From assembly GCF_963855985.1 (NCBI RefSeq), contig NC_087098.1:12358501-12422500 (forward strand): DNA of 64,000 nt. Direction: 5' to 3'. The notes beneath the pieces were generated by a model that saw nothing but the letters and a program-made list of their open reading frames with translations, made no database searches and had not been told where the DNA came from. This stretch comes from Ostrinia nubilalis (lineage: Eukaryota > Arthropoda > Insecta > Lepidoptera > Crambidae). A program made the position numbers and the translations under genes. Shown here one piece after another: positions 35,589-48,041 of this stretch. Position 1 is the first letter of the stretch. The number at the start of each line of letters is the position of its first letter.

Positions 35589-36772
35589 TTCGTCAGTTGC
35601 AGGTTCACTTGGGGTAACTGACAAAATACGGTTTTTGAGTTAAATATACAGTTTTTCTTAGTTTTTTCTGCTCTTTCGAATGGTATACGTAAAAAAATTC
35701 TAGCTTTAAAAAAAATACAATTACACGGACATTTTCAGGTGTGAACTTTTCAGATTTCCTTCACAATTTTGGTGTAACTGACATTGTAATAATTTTACCA
35801 GGTTGAATTGGTGTATCTGTAATAATGTAAAAATTTTGCTACAAAACTTTGCAATTACACTGATTTGCTAAGGTTTATAACATGAAATAAAATAGGAATT
35901 TAGAAAGTTTTAAGGCATATTACATTATTATTATACCAGCAGTATCAGTAAAGAAGTTAAAGTTAGCTCAACAAAAAAATAATTAAAATTGAGCAACTAT
36001 CCAGCCAACTAGGCGTCACTGCGCGTTGCTAACATTAACCTGTTGTTACTCTGTTACTTTTACTGTTGTAGTACTCATGACCTTAATTCAACATTGCTAT
36101 AAAGAGGTGGGAAATTAAATCCATTTTGTTTTCAGTTTAAGTTGCCCCGTAGAGCTAAATACGGTATTGGTAAGTCAAAGCTTAAAAAAATATTGAAATT
36201 ACTTAGTTTCATAGTAATACTTTAGTTATTTCAATATTTCTGTCTTAAAAAAATTAAATACACATATTTTCTTGATTCCCATGGCTTTTTTAACATTTTT
36301 TAATGAATAAAATAAAAGTTACTTCTAATAAAATAAAATAAAAAACAAAGAAAACGACAAAATGTTATTTTTTTCATGAATTCTCTTATTGTTTAATACT
36401 TTTACATAAATTATACAGCAACTAAGTAAACAAATCTCAGCAAAAACATCAAATTATTTTAATTTGGGCAGTACTTACACCAATTTGACCTATGTTTTTT
36501 CCAAAAGTATGGTGTAAAATTAGTGTAACTGTCAAAAGTACAAAAATACATTGGTGTAACTGCAATTTATTTCCTTAACTAAGACATATTAGATAATTCT
36601 TTTTATTTAATCTAAAACCGCGTAGAATTCTAAGCATTTCTGTAAAAACAGATCCAAAAAAGGTTAAATAGGAAAAAAGTTATGTCCGATTTAAGACGAA
36701 AAAAAACTTTAAACGGCTCTACTGAAAAACTGTATTTTGTCAGTTACCCCAAGTGAACCTGCAACTGACGAA
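35589..36772. mobile_element. TA-flanked inverted-repeat element with GGTGTAACTG motifs (1184 bp)
   Basis: TTCGTCAGTTGCAGGTTCAC begins a terminal repeat identical over about 41 bp to the inverted right end, with TA at 35587-35588 and 36773-36774. The words GGGGTAACTGACA, GGTGTAACTGACA, GGTGTATCTG, AGTGTAACTGTCA and GGTGTAACTGCA recur in both subterminal regions (for example near 35611, 35772, 35811, 36525, 36552) and inverted at the right end. Such arrays are often transposase-binding sites. The interior is non-coding and the class is uncertain. Confidence 0.8.
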
Positions 36773-36774
36773 TA

Positions 36775-39719
36775 TAGCCTCGACGGTAGCATAAAGAATT
36801 TATAGACAGGGTCAATATCTCTATTTCGATTCGGTATCGCCATTTATCAGCGGCATCTAATGATCGGTCAGCTTATAATAGCCAGTGAGTGTCAAACTAA
36901 TGAGAATATATACCGGCTAGGTACACGATAAATTAGAGAGGTTTCGAATAAAACGGCATATTAATTGGACATTAGTGTACGTCAACACCTCCAAAGCAAA
37001 GTGTGGCCGAGAAACGATTTAGTACGTGAAAGTATCTTTAAACATTCGAGGGCTATAAAATTAGGTGGGTGTAAATTTTTTAACGTTGCCCGGGGGCTAT
37101 TTCTTGTAGTGCACTGTGAATATAAATTCGTTTTTTCAAACGGCCCGCTCCCGTATCAAATTATTGCGAATGTTACGAGAACTTGAGTTATGCGGTTAAT
37201 TCCTGCGTTATTAGAAACTAATTTGTGGTCTCTGAAGTAATGGGACGGGACGAAGTTGTTGGATTTAAAAAATACGCTTTCAAAGTAATAATTTCTGTGG
37301 CTGCTTTAGAGAGAGACATTACTTTTGTCTTAGCAAATTGAATTCCGCAAAATCTCCTCGAGAAGATTGACTGACCACAAATTGGGGATTCGTTGTCAAG
37401 CGAGATAGCATCGGAGGAATCTCATTACAGTAGAACATTTGTCCGGAGTTTCCAGTTGCCTTTATATGTTGCGTCTAAGTTTGACTTTGGAATCTTGAGG
37501 ACTTTCGACTCAGATTGTAGCAAGTTTCGGACGGTCCGAAACAACAACATACTTGGTCAAATTGGGGCTTTGGTAACCTTAATCTTAAAACAGATTGTTT
37601 GCGTGTTACAATAAACAACTTAAAACAAACACACTTAAAAAATTTCCGAAATGAATTTAGAATTCAAATTCTGACTAACGATAAGTGTTGAAGCAGAACC
37701 TCATAAGTAAAATGCCATCAATTAAAGAGCACTTGTTTTCCAGTAGCCTCATTACCACAACAATGATATCCTCAATATATCCGCGTGCAGAACTGGAGAG
37801 GATTGAATCCACCGCAAACTGTAAAAGCCCCAGCCGGCGGCGAACGGAAAATTAAAAAGCAAAGCTGAGACCTCTTCCTAGCCATTCTTTTTAATTTCTC
37901 GCTGTGTATCTAAAGAATAACAGTCAGCTCAGAATTGCTACAATAGCAATTCTCTTCCAATTAAAAAAATCGCCATCTACTAGAATTTTCAATTGTAATT
38001 TCCGATGTTGTGTATGTAGAGTTTAATGCCGGCCGTCATAACGAACATGCTATTTAATACATTATAGCAATATTCTACACTGAGGTAATATTACCTATCT
38101 ACGAGTATTCAAGTGATTACTGTAACAATAAAATACAAATAGGTAATTAAAATGATAATATTATCGTGGGATAGAGAAAAACCTAAAAACATTATTGATC
38201 ATTTATTTATTAACAGTGACATATTTCGCAGTAACTATGCTTACAAATAACCACAATAAACACCGCATTAATAATATGATCCCATTTTTGACAGTGCAAT
38301 GACGTAGCTGTATTTCTGGGGCTGTTCTCACGGCGATAGACAGCGTGGAATCATTAAAATTTCCAACGCCCACCCTTGCAGATTCATTTAATATGGAATG
38401 ATAAAGTTACTCGACTTATAGAATTCCCATTGAGCCTGCATAAATCAAAGACAATGGACAAATTGAGACTGAGAGAGTTTTTTTCCTAGATGAATCAAAA
38501 ACTTGATTTTTGACGAAGTTCATAAAAAATTGGCAATTGATTTCGATGTCACATGACTAAGGTTCCTTTCTTTGCAGTTGATCCAGATATTAATATAATC
38601 AAACGATAAACATATCCCAAACAAGTCAATGTGGTATTAGAAAACGAAATATATCACGGAAACATTACTCCTCATAAATAAAACATAATCCGCTTAGCAT
38701 AATGAAATAAATACGATTTTGGATGTGTGATCTTAATAAAGTATTAATACAAGAAATATCTAGGTATCTCGTAAAAAAAAAATAACAATCACCACAATAT
38801 CTGTTTATCAATTTGTGCCTAAAATATTTTTGTTATGTGCAAAATACCTGAGGCCCATAAAACATACATAATCTCTTTCTATAACGTTCGCTATCCCGTT
38901 TCAACTTATGGTCATTTCTTTTTGTTGGTACAAAATGTGATCGCATAACTCCGTATTAAGTTTTTATTATTAGGAATCATTAAGCTATCTAGGATTATGT
39001 GCGTAGGTGACGGATAACAAATGTGAGGAATATATTAAATTTATTGTAGGATCGGAATATAAATTGCCAATTATCAGCGGGGAACTGTCATCGTCTTTTA
39101 TTCATTCGCAAAAACATTTGAAACTGGTTTGGAGACTAATCTAGATAAGAATTGGAAGTAGTATTTCATTTTTGAGGTTAAACCTAAAATTTGCGAAGCT
39201 TAAAGGTATCTGTGAAGCATCTGGCTGATTTATTTTATTGCATACTTAACCTTGGTGTTCCTAACTGAAGCACAAAGCTTTTTTACCGCTTAGGTACGAT
39301 TTTTTTGCACCTGACATGGTAAGCTCGGAATGTTCTGACTTGCAAATAACTTGGTAGCACACGGAAAAAGCTTATCAGAATATGGGAAATAACTAAGATA
39401 ACATTAACCTAGTGTAATCAGAGCTATTGTTTTGAAACAAGGTTTATTGATACCGTAACCGCCCAGTTTTGGGCACGTTCCAGGGGAGTTAAACTACAGT
39501 AGAGCTTGTAAGAGTAGGATCAAGGATTCGAACACAAGGACAAATAACTAGATTAGTTATATTTTATCATAATGTTATGTAGAATAGCAATATATGAAAT
39601 TTTATTTTTTGTGTGACTGTTCCTTCAAATTTAAAATTAGCGGTTAGTAATTCGTGGAGTCTTCATAATAATACACTTAAGTAGTTTTATTATTGTTATA
39701 ATAACGAAGTGTTTCGTGT
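36775..39719. other. No feature seen
   Basis: About 2.9 kb of mixed, mostly AT-rich sequence. Short frames have no recognisable domain and no bounded repeat was found. Confidence 0.45.
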
Positions 39720-39790
39720 GACAGTGTCTGTAACTGAGTTTCTTTCGCCACTTCTGCTCAGCACCAGCCGATATGTTGTGCTGAAGTGTG
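39720..39790 (+). repeat. LINE 3' untranslated fragment
   Basis: CTGTAACTGAGTTTCTTTCG followed by CCACTTCTGCTCAGCACCAG matches, in the same orientation, the region downstream of the LINE at 61012. No coding or poly-repeat tail remains beside it. Confidence 0.55.
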
Positions 39791-41163
39791 AATATGAAGT
39801 AGTGTATGTTCCCTGAAAAGATTTATTTTGGCTTGATGTGCTTTGTGAAGTACTAAGTAGATAATAAGTCTACCGTAATTTGTCTCCGCTGTACCAGATA
39901 CACCACTATTAGCGGTTGCAATATTCGCTACGATGGCGTCAGAGCGACATGTGCTTGGCAGATGGAACGGTGCCCCACTTCGATAACACATGTTTGTGGT
40001 TTCCCAAATATATGACCATTAAAAGTGTTGTTTGATTGTCATCAAACATTTTTAGACGTTATTAATGATCTTACACATGGTCTACAAGTAGGAGGGATTA
40101 TAACTTTTTTGTGCTTTGATTGGATTGAGTAATACATTTTTGTTGTATGATTAATCCACATTCTCTACAAAACCCATTTATAATGTAGAGAGAGACATTT
40201 ATGACAATTAAGTTTAGTTGAAGGCACATTTTTCATTACAGAAGACACATTCGCGTGATTTAACTAAAACAACATCAGTGTTTATTGCTAAAATATTTCA
40301 AGCGTTACATAGGAGTAAGCATGTGTAATTTATGAATGTATTCTAAGTAACCACTAATTACCAGTTAGGACAGGTCAATATCCCCATAAATTAAGGTTAA
40401 TGACGTAACTGACCTGACATTGACATTGAAATTTTAACAAGTTTAAATTTGTTCATCGATTATGATAACTGACGAACAAAACACCAAAGAAACGTCGGTA
40501 TGGTAAGAATGTTATCACTAAAATACCATGTATAACTTACAAAGAATTCATTAAGTGTTTGTTAATGAGTTTATTAATATAGGCTATTGTTGGTACACTT
40601 CACACTTTTTTGTTAAGGTGGCATGATTTAACTTTATCTTTGACACATTTCTCAAGACATGAATCCCTAATACATAATTATTCATCATCATTAATGACTT
40701 GATCAGTCAGAAGTAGATCTTACGATCTCCACTACACTAGATCCTAAGGCTAAGTTTCACCACTAAGTAGTCTTCAGTTATAATTTGCTACTAGATTTTG
40801 CGTTAATATGTGCTACACTTTGCTTAACGGACTTCCATGTCCAAAACATTATCTCCATGAAAAGATTATTTAAGTCATTTCCCATTGATTAAGTACCTAC
40901 TCTGAACCATCTACTGCCACTCAGCTCTTAGCATATTGTGATTTTAATACATTATCATTTCAAACTCAAAAGGTGTCTGCCTAAATGCTAATAACTTTTA
41001 CGCTATCAAATCGTCTCACCGGTGCATATAAAATTATACGCAAATTTAATTTCACTTCACAATTTAATCTAAGTTTATTACGTTGCAAATTAAATGTGAC
41101 ATCACAGAAATATTCCGTTACCAAAGGGAGTTCACACGACGTCTCGTAATTTAGCGCAAGGCG
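39791..41163. other. No feature seen
   Basis: AT-rich. No gene or bounded repeat was identified. Confidence 0.4.
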
Positions 41164-41567
41164 AAACTTCGGCACAATAAAGCACTGTGCTGCGACATTA
41201 ATTGCGACTTATCGCAACACATGGAAGCGTCTAGCGGTGTACAGTGAGGGGAAAAATTTGCTGGCATCTTTTGATTTTCAGCTTGCAAAGTTTCGTTCAA
41301 CCTAATTTTGTCTACAGCTGGACAAAGGCATCCCCACGGATTTGGGCAATATCGGTTACTTTGGTTCTCCTACGGATCTCCTGTTAGGTCTTTTGTCAGA
41401 TCTAATTTAGCGTAGGGAAACTTCGGCACAGTAAAGCACTGTGCTGCAACATTAATTGCGACTTATCGCAACACATGGAAGCGTCTAGCGGTGTACAGTG
41501 AGGGGAAAAATTTGCTGGCATCTTTTGATTTTCAACTTGCAAATTTTCGTTTCATCAACCTTAGGTC
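41164..41567. repeat. Direct duplication of about 135 bp, offset 254 bp
   Basis: AAACTTCGGCACAATAAAGC at 41164 recurs at 41418, and the match runs through GCGTCTAGCGGTGTACAGTG to TTTTCGTT. Each unit is followed by LINE-derived sequence, but the first (41300-41400) is a shortened version of the second (41560-41830), joining the LINE tail to an upstream piece. A duplication including the LINE followed by a deletion in one unit would explain this. Confidence 0.8.
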
Positions 41568-41830
41568 GTCCACTGCTCAAAGTCCTCCCCACGATTTTCC
41601 AAAGCGACCAGTCCTGCGCTTCCCGTATCCAGGTGTTTTCTGCAACATTCATCAGATCATTGGTCCATCGAGTGGATAATACCACCTGCACTACGTTTTC
41701 TGGTCCGTAGTCGCCACTTGAGAACTTTTCTGCCCCAATATGGCCAAATTTTCCAAATCTGCGGACAATGTCTGTTAGTTTGGTTCTCATACGGATCTCC
41801 TCATAAGAACAGCTGAAAAAGTAAGGCTTA
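41545..41830 (-). pseudogene. RTE-type LINE reverse-transcriptase C-terminus, divergent
   Basis: The minus-strand frame contains YEEIRMRTKLTDIVRR, then STRWTNDLMNVAENTWIREA and WSLWKIVGRTL. The order IRRRTK..DI, G.P.TRWTDD, RW..A..D..WR.LGEAY is what I associate with the end of RTE reverse transcriptases. Substitutions in conserved positions and loss of the QQW ending show decay. The enzyme would have copied its own RNA at the insertion site. Only the last 100 or so codons remain (5'-truncated). Confidence 0.7.
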
Positions 41831-41860
41831 AATATTAACAAGATGCTTATACTTGATGAC

Positions 41861-42466
41861 TGTACAAACATGCTCGTACCATCTTATTAAATAATAGCGT
41901 GTAATGGCTAGATTTTTTAACACTCTTGGTCATCATTTATCATCCGTTGTAATAATGTTTAATTGTAGTAGGTTAGATGTTACATTTTAATACTTTTTGA
42001 TACATAATATTGAATCGGCTCGCCCTTGCCATGTGCTATTGAATTTGAAGATTTAATATAAAGGTAAGGTATGATTAAGGGATCATAACCTCACCGAAGG
42101 GTACATCTTAAATGTCTTAATAATTAAATCTAAAGTAAATTATTGCTTAAAACTCATCAACAGCATTAATGCCCAATGATTTATGCCATGTAAAACATAA
42201 AATAAGAGCTAATACATCAGCATCTGCTAAAGATTCGTCATTCATCACTCGCTAAGCCTCTCACATATTAACTGCCGCGCGGGAAAACATAAAGGCTACA
42301 TAACGTACTGTGTGTACAAAACTTTCCGGAAAGTATCCGACTTCTGAATGAAAATTAAAAAAAGAAGAAATTAAACTTTGTGAAACAGTTAAAAAAGGAA
42401 AATATCAAAATATCTTTACTTTGAAGTAGAGAGTGTTAATAAAAACTTGTAAAGAGAAGACAATAT
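41861..42466. other. No feature seen
   Basis: AT-rich sequence without a supported gene. Confidence 0.4.
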
Positions 42467-42469
42467 TAA

Positions 42470-42587
42470 GGCCGAATTGCATCGCCTAACTTTAACTGTA
42501 AGAATAACGATAGCCAGTGTTTTGTATTGAGTTTGACAGATTTTTGACATTTCTTAAAGTTAAAGTAAGATGATGCAACCCAGCCCA
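42470..42587. mobile_element. TWA-flanked MITE, copy G
   Basis: GGCCGAATTGCATCGCCTAA and AAGATGATGCAACCCAGCCC mark the ends. TAA (42467-42469) precedes it, but the right duplication is mutated. It is in the same orientation as copy D and still about 118 bp. Confidence 0.75.
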
Positions 42588-43490
42588 AGATTATTAAAAA
42601 ATATTTTATCTTTTAACTAGGCTCTCTTGTAAATTAACCTGATACAATTTGACTTACGAAGTCTTTATAATATATTTTTGCAAGTCTTTAATATTTTATT
42701 GAGACTTATACTGCGATGAAAAAAACAATTCTGTTACGTCTTCGCTTATCGCCATAAACACTCTTCAACAAACTTTAACAAAACTACAGTTAGAACATCT
42801 ATTTCGTCTAGACATCGTCAAACTCTTCCCTATACTGTTGTAACTATAGTTACGAGTACAGCATTAACAGGAGTCGGATAAATTCCGGACATTCCCCGTT
42901 CATAATTCCTTACCGCCTCACTATAAATAAGTCCGCGAGACATTTGCATGCTTGGAAGCACAAAGAAGTCGATATCAGTAATTATGAATAGTTACAAGAC
43001 ACGATACGCCTGATTTATCGTGCCTTATGGTTGACTATAAATTTTAACGGGAACACTATTGTGTAAGACAACATTCGTCGTAATCTCTTTCGAAGGGATG
43101 GAGATTATGGTTGCGATAGCGACTGTGAGTTTGTTGTGTTTTGAAAAATATGTATGTAAATGAAGAATTAGAATAAAATTCTTTTATAACGTATTAAATC
43201 TAAACAATATTATTATAATAGGTAACTCTTTAAAGGCTTAACAATAAAAAATGTGCTCAATCGCTCTCTAACAAAGTAACTTGACATTGAGGCATTGTAT
43301 AGAAAGTTAATGCGTTGTAATTTTTTTATTTGACTCTATAAGAAAATTTATTACTGATATTTAGCATTCAAGATTTATGCAGCATTGTATCCCAAAGCAC
43401 AGAACAATAAAGTAATCATCTCAAAGTAAAAAGAGACAGTCATTATTTTGTTTTTAAATAAAATCCGTAGCTCTTATTAACAAACTATTT
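42588..43490. other. No feature seen
   Basis: AT-rich. No gene or repeat was identified. Confidence 0.4.
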
Positions 43491-43547
43491 AGCGGCCGCC
43501 CACGACTTCGTACGCGTGGATCTCGTTTTACCCCCTTAGGGGTTAAA
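43491..43547 (-). mobile_element. Helitron 3' end fragment
   Basis: Reading on the minus strand, AACGAGATCCACGCGTACGA leads to GTGGGCGGCCGCT, then AAA instead of CTAG followed by T. Only about 57 bp match the family at 4099-4307. It is a truncated relic with a mutated terminus. Confidence 0.65.
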
Positions 43548-43802
43548 GGACAATGTTCGTTCTCCATACATTGTTCGCCTAAGAACCAACAATTTTGACA
43601 TATTACTACCCGAAAGCGAAATAATACGATTCTGTGTGTAAGAACAATGATTCCTGATGGACACTTGCCATAAAATTAATGATTAAGAATATTAAATCAC
43701 AGCGATTTTATAATATGTCGTTTATGACAACATGGCGTCTAATGTATTGTGTGAATGTATGAACACCGATTCGCGAAAAATGTTTTGTATTGTCGTCACG
43801 CC

Positions 43803-44126
43803 GAGTCGCAGCCAAATAGTATAAAATAATAGAACAAGTTTTAGAAATACAACTCGGCATTCCACTTTTATAATATGCCCACATATTGCACGTAAATAAA
43901 CAACATGAATCGTAGGTTGTTTCCACCCTTGTCATCTGACACATGAAATAAACTCCTATTGTATTATAGATATCGAAGCCGAATCGTATATAATAATAGA
44001 ATGGGTTTTGGAGATCACTCGGGGTTCCACTTTTATAAAATACCTACATATTGCATAAAAATAACACGAATCATGAGTTTTCTTTTCACCATTTACATCT
44101 GAGACGAGATAACAAACTCCTATCTC
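43803..44126. repeat. Diverged tandem duplication, unit about 160 bp
   Basis: Unit 1 (43803-43962) and unit 2 (43973-44126) share the ordered blocks ATAATAGAA, TTCCACTTTTATAA, ACATATTGCA, TTTCACC-like and AACTCCTAT. Many substitutions and small indels separate them, so this is an old local duplication of unknown content. No coding frame is preserved across both. Confidence 0.7.
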
Positions 44127-44547
44127 CATGACTACCGTCGTAGTCTATGCCAAAGACTACAATATTTTAAGCAAGAAGTTTCAAACCTTAGCGGCTACAG
44201 TAACCCCTGGGCCACATACATCATGATAACATTCGGTCGACACCGGAACGAAGTCTTGCGATTATGCAAAAAAGCACCGTATTCTAGTGCGGCTATATCA
44301 CGTTCAACCGGGGTTTTAATTCGACTAAAGTCCTGACTAAAGACTGGAAGAAAATACGCCGCATTGTATGAGCACTTCGTGTTCGTTAAAGCGGCTTCAG
44401 ATCTAGAGCCTACAAAGTTTTCTTTCCAATAATATCCGCAAGTAGCGCTGCATGATCTTTACAACAAAAACGGCAATAGTTATTAAGGTGCCAAAATTAT
44501 ATGATTACTTTGGCACGATATATACACGTTCGAAGATTTGTCATTTT

Positions 44548-44800
44548 CATTCATTTCATCATCATCATCATTTCAGCCACAGGACGTCCACTACTGAACA
44601 TAGGCCTCCCCCAATGACTTCCACATCGCACGGTTGGTAGCGGCCTGCATCCAGCGCCTTCCCGCTACCTTTATCAGGTCGTCGGTCCACCTTGTGGTGG
44701 GTTGACATTGCAGAATATGACTTTTGATAGGTTCATCATAGAATTCGGCGGGGATATCCTCACGGAGGAAGTTCGAAAAAGGGCGGAACAAGATCTTATA
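44548..44800 (-). pseudogene. RTE-type LINE 3' end, copy 2
   Basis: The minus-strand frame reads TRWTDDLIKVAGRRWMQAAT then MWKSLGEAYVQ and a stop replacing the usual second Q of QQWTS. Downstream is a tail of ATGATGATGATGAAATG-type repeats, as expected for an RTE 3' terminus (plus-strand 44548-44572). Everything upstream of about 44800 is lost, typical 5' truncation. Confidence 0.8.
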
Positions 44801-44887
44801 ATAATGCAAGGCCGAAGCTGTAACGCGCGTGCTCCTACGTGTAATCCGGCGAGTATACAATAAATAGTAATGTCTGGTAAATAGTGG

Positions 44888-45631
44888 TATAGCCTGACCA
44901 GGAACATAAAAACCCTGGCATAGAGGCGCGTCAATTGCATTTGATAGTGCAACACTGTGTACAGTCGTACCTGTGTTAAATTAATAGGCTAACTTTATGT
45001 ATCAGGATATAGGATTACGGGCTAATTTTATATTTTCATAAATTAACGAAAAAATATTATTATAGGTAACCTAGTTTAAATAAATTAAATGAAACCATCC
45101 ATCGAGCTAGTAGGATTTATTTTATTATTCATCAATAATCAAATTCAGAACTTGAATATTCAACTGCAATGTCTGCTCATGAACGCTTCAAACTCGGTAC
45201 TTTTTTCCCAATTCCATAAAATTCAACACGAAAGTGACAAAAAAAATTAAAATAGGTAGTTGAAACAAACCACAGCTAATTTTCATAGTGGACTGTACCA
45301 TACGATGAACATGTCAGTCAATTTAACAACCTTTGTCGGAAACATTATTCAATGAAAATATTGTCCGAACCCTTAGTATTTCTTTTCGACAAATACTTTA
45401 ACACATTGTGAACCACTTTTCTTTCACGACTATAAAAAGATTTTAGCAATTTAATTCACAAAATCAATTGCGCACATTTAAAATAAAATTTGTTTACACT
45501 TTGACAGCAATAGACTGACATGCAAGGTGACATGACAATGAAGTTTTCAGTTACTGTTGCCATTAAAAGAAATTAGTACCATTAGTTTTCCGCAACATGG
45601 CGAGGGTTTTTATGTTCCTGGTCAGGCTATA
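44888..45631. repeat. Inverted-repeat element with 35-bp ends between two LINE tails
   Basis: The left end TATAGCCTGACCAGGAACAT and the right end ATGTTCCTGGTCAGGCTATA are inverse copies extending through AAAAACCCTGGCAT / ATGGCGAGGGTTTTT. The interior is AT-rich and non-coding. It could be a 744-bp TIR element or two copies of one short repeat in opposite orientation. RTE tails lie on both sides. Confidence 0.6.
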
Positions 45632-45635
45632 ATAC

Positions 45636-45895
45636 CTATCGTTCGTTCGTTCGTTTCAGCCGAAAAGACGCCCACTGCTGGACAAAGGCCTCCCCCAAGG
45701 ATTTCCACGAAGACCGATCCTGCACCGCTCGCATACAGGCACCTCCCGCGACCTTCACCAGATCGTCGGTCCACCTAGTGGGAGGCCTGCCCACGCTACG
45801 TCTTTCGGCTCGTGGTCGCCACTCAAGAACTTTCCTGCCCCAGCGGCCATCAGCTCTACGAGCTATGTGCCCCGCCCCGTCTATGTCTATATGCG
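45636..45895 (-). pseudogene. RTE-type LINE 3' end, copy 3 (frame intact)
   Basis: The minus-strand frame reads GHIARRADGRWGRKVLEWRP, then GRPPTRWTDDLVKVAGG and WKSLGEAFVQQWASF, uninterrupted over about 80 codons. An AACG repeat tail (plus strand CGTTCGTTCGTTCGTTTC at about 45641) marks the 3' end. This is the best preserved of the three RTE fragments, 5'-truncated just upstream of GHIARR. It differs in sequence and tail from copy 2, so it is an independent insertion. Confidence 0.82.
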
Positions 45896-47137
45896 CTACG
45901 ATTACAGGGTATCATTTTGCATGCTCGCAAGACTTCACTCCGCTGCTGTCAAATCAATGTCGCATAATGTTATCGCAATGTGTGTGGCCCTTGGCCAAAT
46001 CACAGAAGCCTATGCGAAGAAAGAGCACTTGAATGACAATGAAAATCAGGGTTACCATTTTATAAGATCTCCTCACTATTGAGGGTAACAAAGTAACATT
46101 AATAATCTAGCCATAATTACATTTATTACCTGTACGAGAAAGTAAAGCAACATGCGGTTTTATTTTAATTTGTAAAATATTTGTAACAGTTTGTTCTAAG
46201 TTTAGTTTTACAACAGTATTGCTGTTTCAGCTGTCACTGTGAAGCTTTGGGAAAATAAAAAAATAGAAAAAATATTAACATACATATTTATTTAAGTTTT
46301 TATGTTCATTATCATAATATGCCAATTTAAGTTACACTGTGTGACAGTCTTTGACACTAAACAAACTCTTCAGCTTAATAATACCTACCTACAGGGCGTT
46401 TTTATAGTTACTCTTGCTGATGAAACAAGAAGGGTTGATTCTACTACTGAAATACAACTACTTTTCATACAGGACCAATATCAAATTCTCAAAAAAAATT
46501 CACATCCTCGTGATGGTGATAATTTCTATGGAGAGGTTTTTTTTTTATATTCGGTCTCTTGGGATAAGTTATTCCATTTGAGCAGTAGAATTAATCCTTT
46601 TTATTTGATCACATATAAAAATAACACAAGTGTTTAGGAAAACTTCTTCTTTGGTATGGTATCACTACGGAGTTCTAATGGCGGCAACTCTGTATCACTG
46701 ACTTGTAACTTTCAAACAGTATGAATAATAAGGGCACCACATTGGTTTTCTTTCTGAAAAAAGGCTTTCACTTTTAGTACTAACCCTTTAGCACTATTTC
46801 ATTGAAATAAAAATACAATAAACGCACAGAAGACTGAAATTGAGTCAACTGACGTGACATTTATAATTTGTTGACATTATGACAGTTTGACAAGACTAGG
46901 GATTGAAAAAGTTTTAATTGAAAAAGTAAAATGACAATTTATTAAAACGATTCACAAGGATATAATCGATTAAAAATATTTATAAAATGTTCTGATACTT
47001 GCCTGTAGCGATTATCCAATCCTGGTTTCTACTGAAAAACTACCTCGTGGCAAGATTTTAATAAAATAATAAAATCTTTATTTTCTCTTTCACAATCTAT
47101 AAAAGTTCATTTGGTCTATTATTATACATGTGCTATG
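45896..47137. other. No gene supported
   Basis: A 111-codon plus-strand frame (46302-46637) is AT-biased and unrecognised. The rest is AT-rich without bounded repeats. Confidence 0.4.
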
Positions 47138-47290
47138 AATGAGGGTTTTCGCGATTGAAAAATCCGCGAGATGCCAATACGTAGACGCGATCTGTCAATG
47201 TCATGTCAAAAATAACCAATCATGCAGCATTTGGACCTCACGTCTACGTATTGCCATCTGGTGGATTTTTCAATCGCGAAAACCCTCATT
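47138..47290. mobile_element. MITE with about 49-bp inverted ends (153 bp)
   Basis: AATGAGGGTTTTCGCGATTG at the left and CAATCGCGAAAACCCTCATT at the right are perfect inverses. Pairing continues, with a few differences, through CAATACGTAGACG. Only about 55 bp separate the arms. No duplication is certain. Confidence 0.8.
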
Positions 47291-47879
47291 GGCATAGATT
47301 ATGAGAGACTGGCAACTATACTAGGTTGATATATGTTTCTCTCACTTCAACTGGCATTGGATTCAACATCGGATTCTGACACTTTTACAGTATGATACCA
47401 TGAATATCAGTTTATGGTCCTAATTATTTTTATTTTATTTACGACCTTCGACCAGTTGGACACTTTAGATAGCTTCTTGTAATAATGTCAATATCTTTTT
47501 AGCTTTTAACGCAAATCCAGTCTTCAAAGCAGTTTAATCGATTTATTTCATTTTCAAAATCGATATTTTATTGTCTATGATGGCCGCAGGAACATCACTA
47601 TACATGGACTCCCAGCAATAAAGTACGGTAATGCCTCGTACAGATTTTATCGGCAAAAATTATGGAACTTGATAGGTTTTACACCATGCCACGCACCAAA
47701 ACGTCCGGAAGTTGTAATAGTATTATAGAATAAACGTTAAAAGACTTATTTATTTAATTTTTCAATGCTTAAGTGTCCATTAGAATGAAAGGGTGCTTAA
47801 TGTATTAAAAAAAATAGAAAATAATTATGATGGGTTAATGTTTTTGGGCGGTTTTTAGGCGGTTTCTGACAATGTCCTT
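47291..47879. other. No feature seen
   Basis: AT-rich, no gene or repeat recognised. Confidence 0.4.
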
Positions 47880-48041
47880 TTGCAAAATCCCGTCTTAGTG
47901 AGCACATAAATACGTTCTAAAAGGAATCTCCATGCAAAATTTGAGACTCCTAGCAGAAACTACAAGTTTCTGAGATTTCGTGATGAGAGAGTGAGTGAGT
48001 CAGTCAATCAGTCAGTGACCTTTCGCTTATAAAGATGTAGA
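47880..48041 (-). mobile_element. Helitron fragment, 5' part
   Basis: The minus strand starts TCTACATCTTTATAAGCGAA, then GGTCACTGACTGATTGACTG, and CATCACGAAATCTCAGAAAC, matching 4311-4440 closely. The GCGGCCGCTAG end is missing, so the 3' part is truncated near 47880. Confidence 0.7.

Noticed and set aside
41491..41710. Overlapping plus-strand frames of 62 and 70 codons
   Set aside because: They are antisense shadows of the RTE remnant on the minus strand.
44591..44955. Two overlapping minus-strand frames of 89 and 93 codons as host genes
   Set aside because: The informative part is the RTE C-terminus; the other frame is its shadow and continues into unrelated sequence.
46302..46637. 111-codon plus-strand frame
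   Set aside because: AT-driven composition and no domain or context. Such lengths arise by chance in 64 kb.
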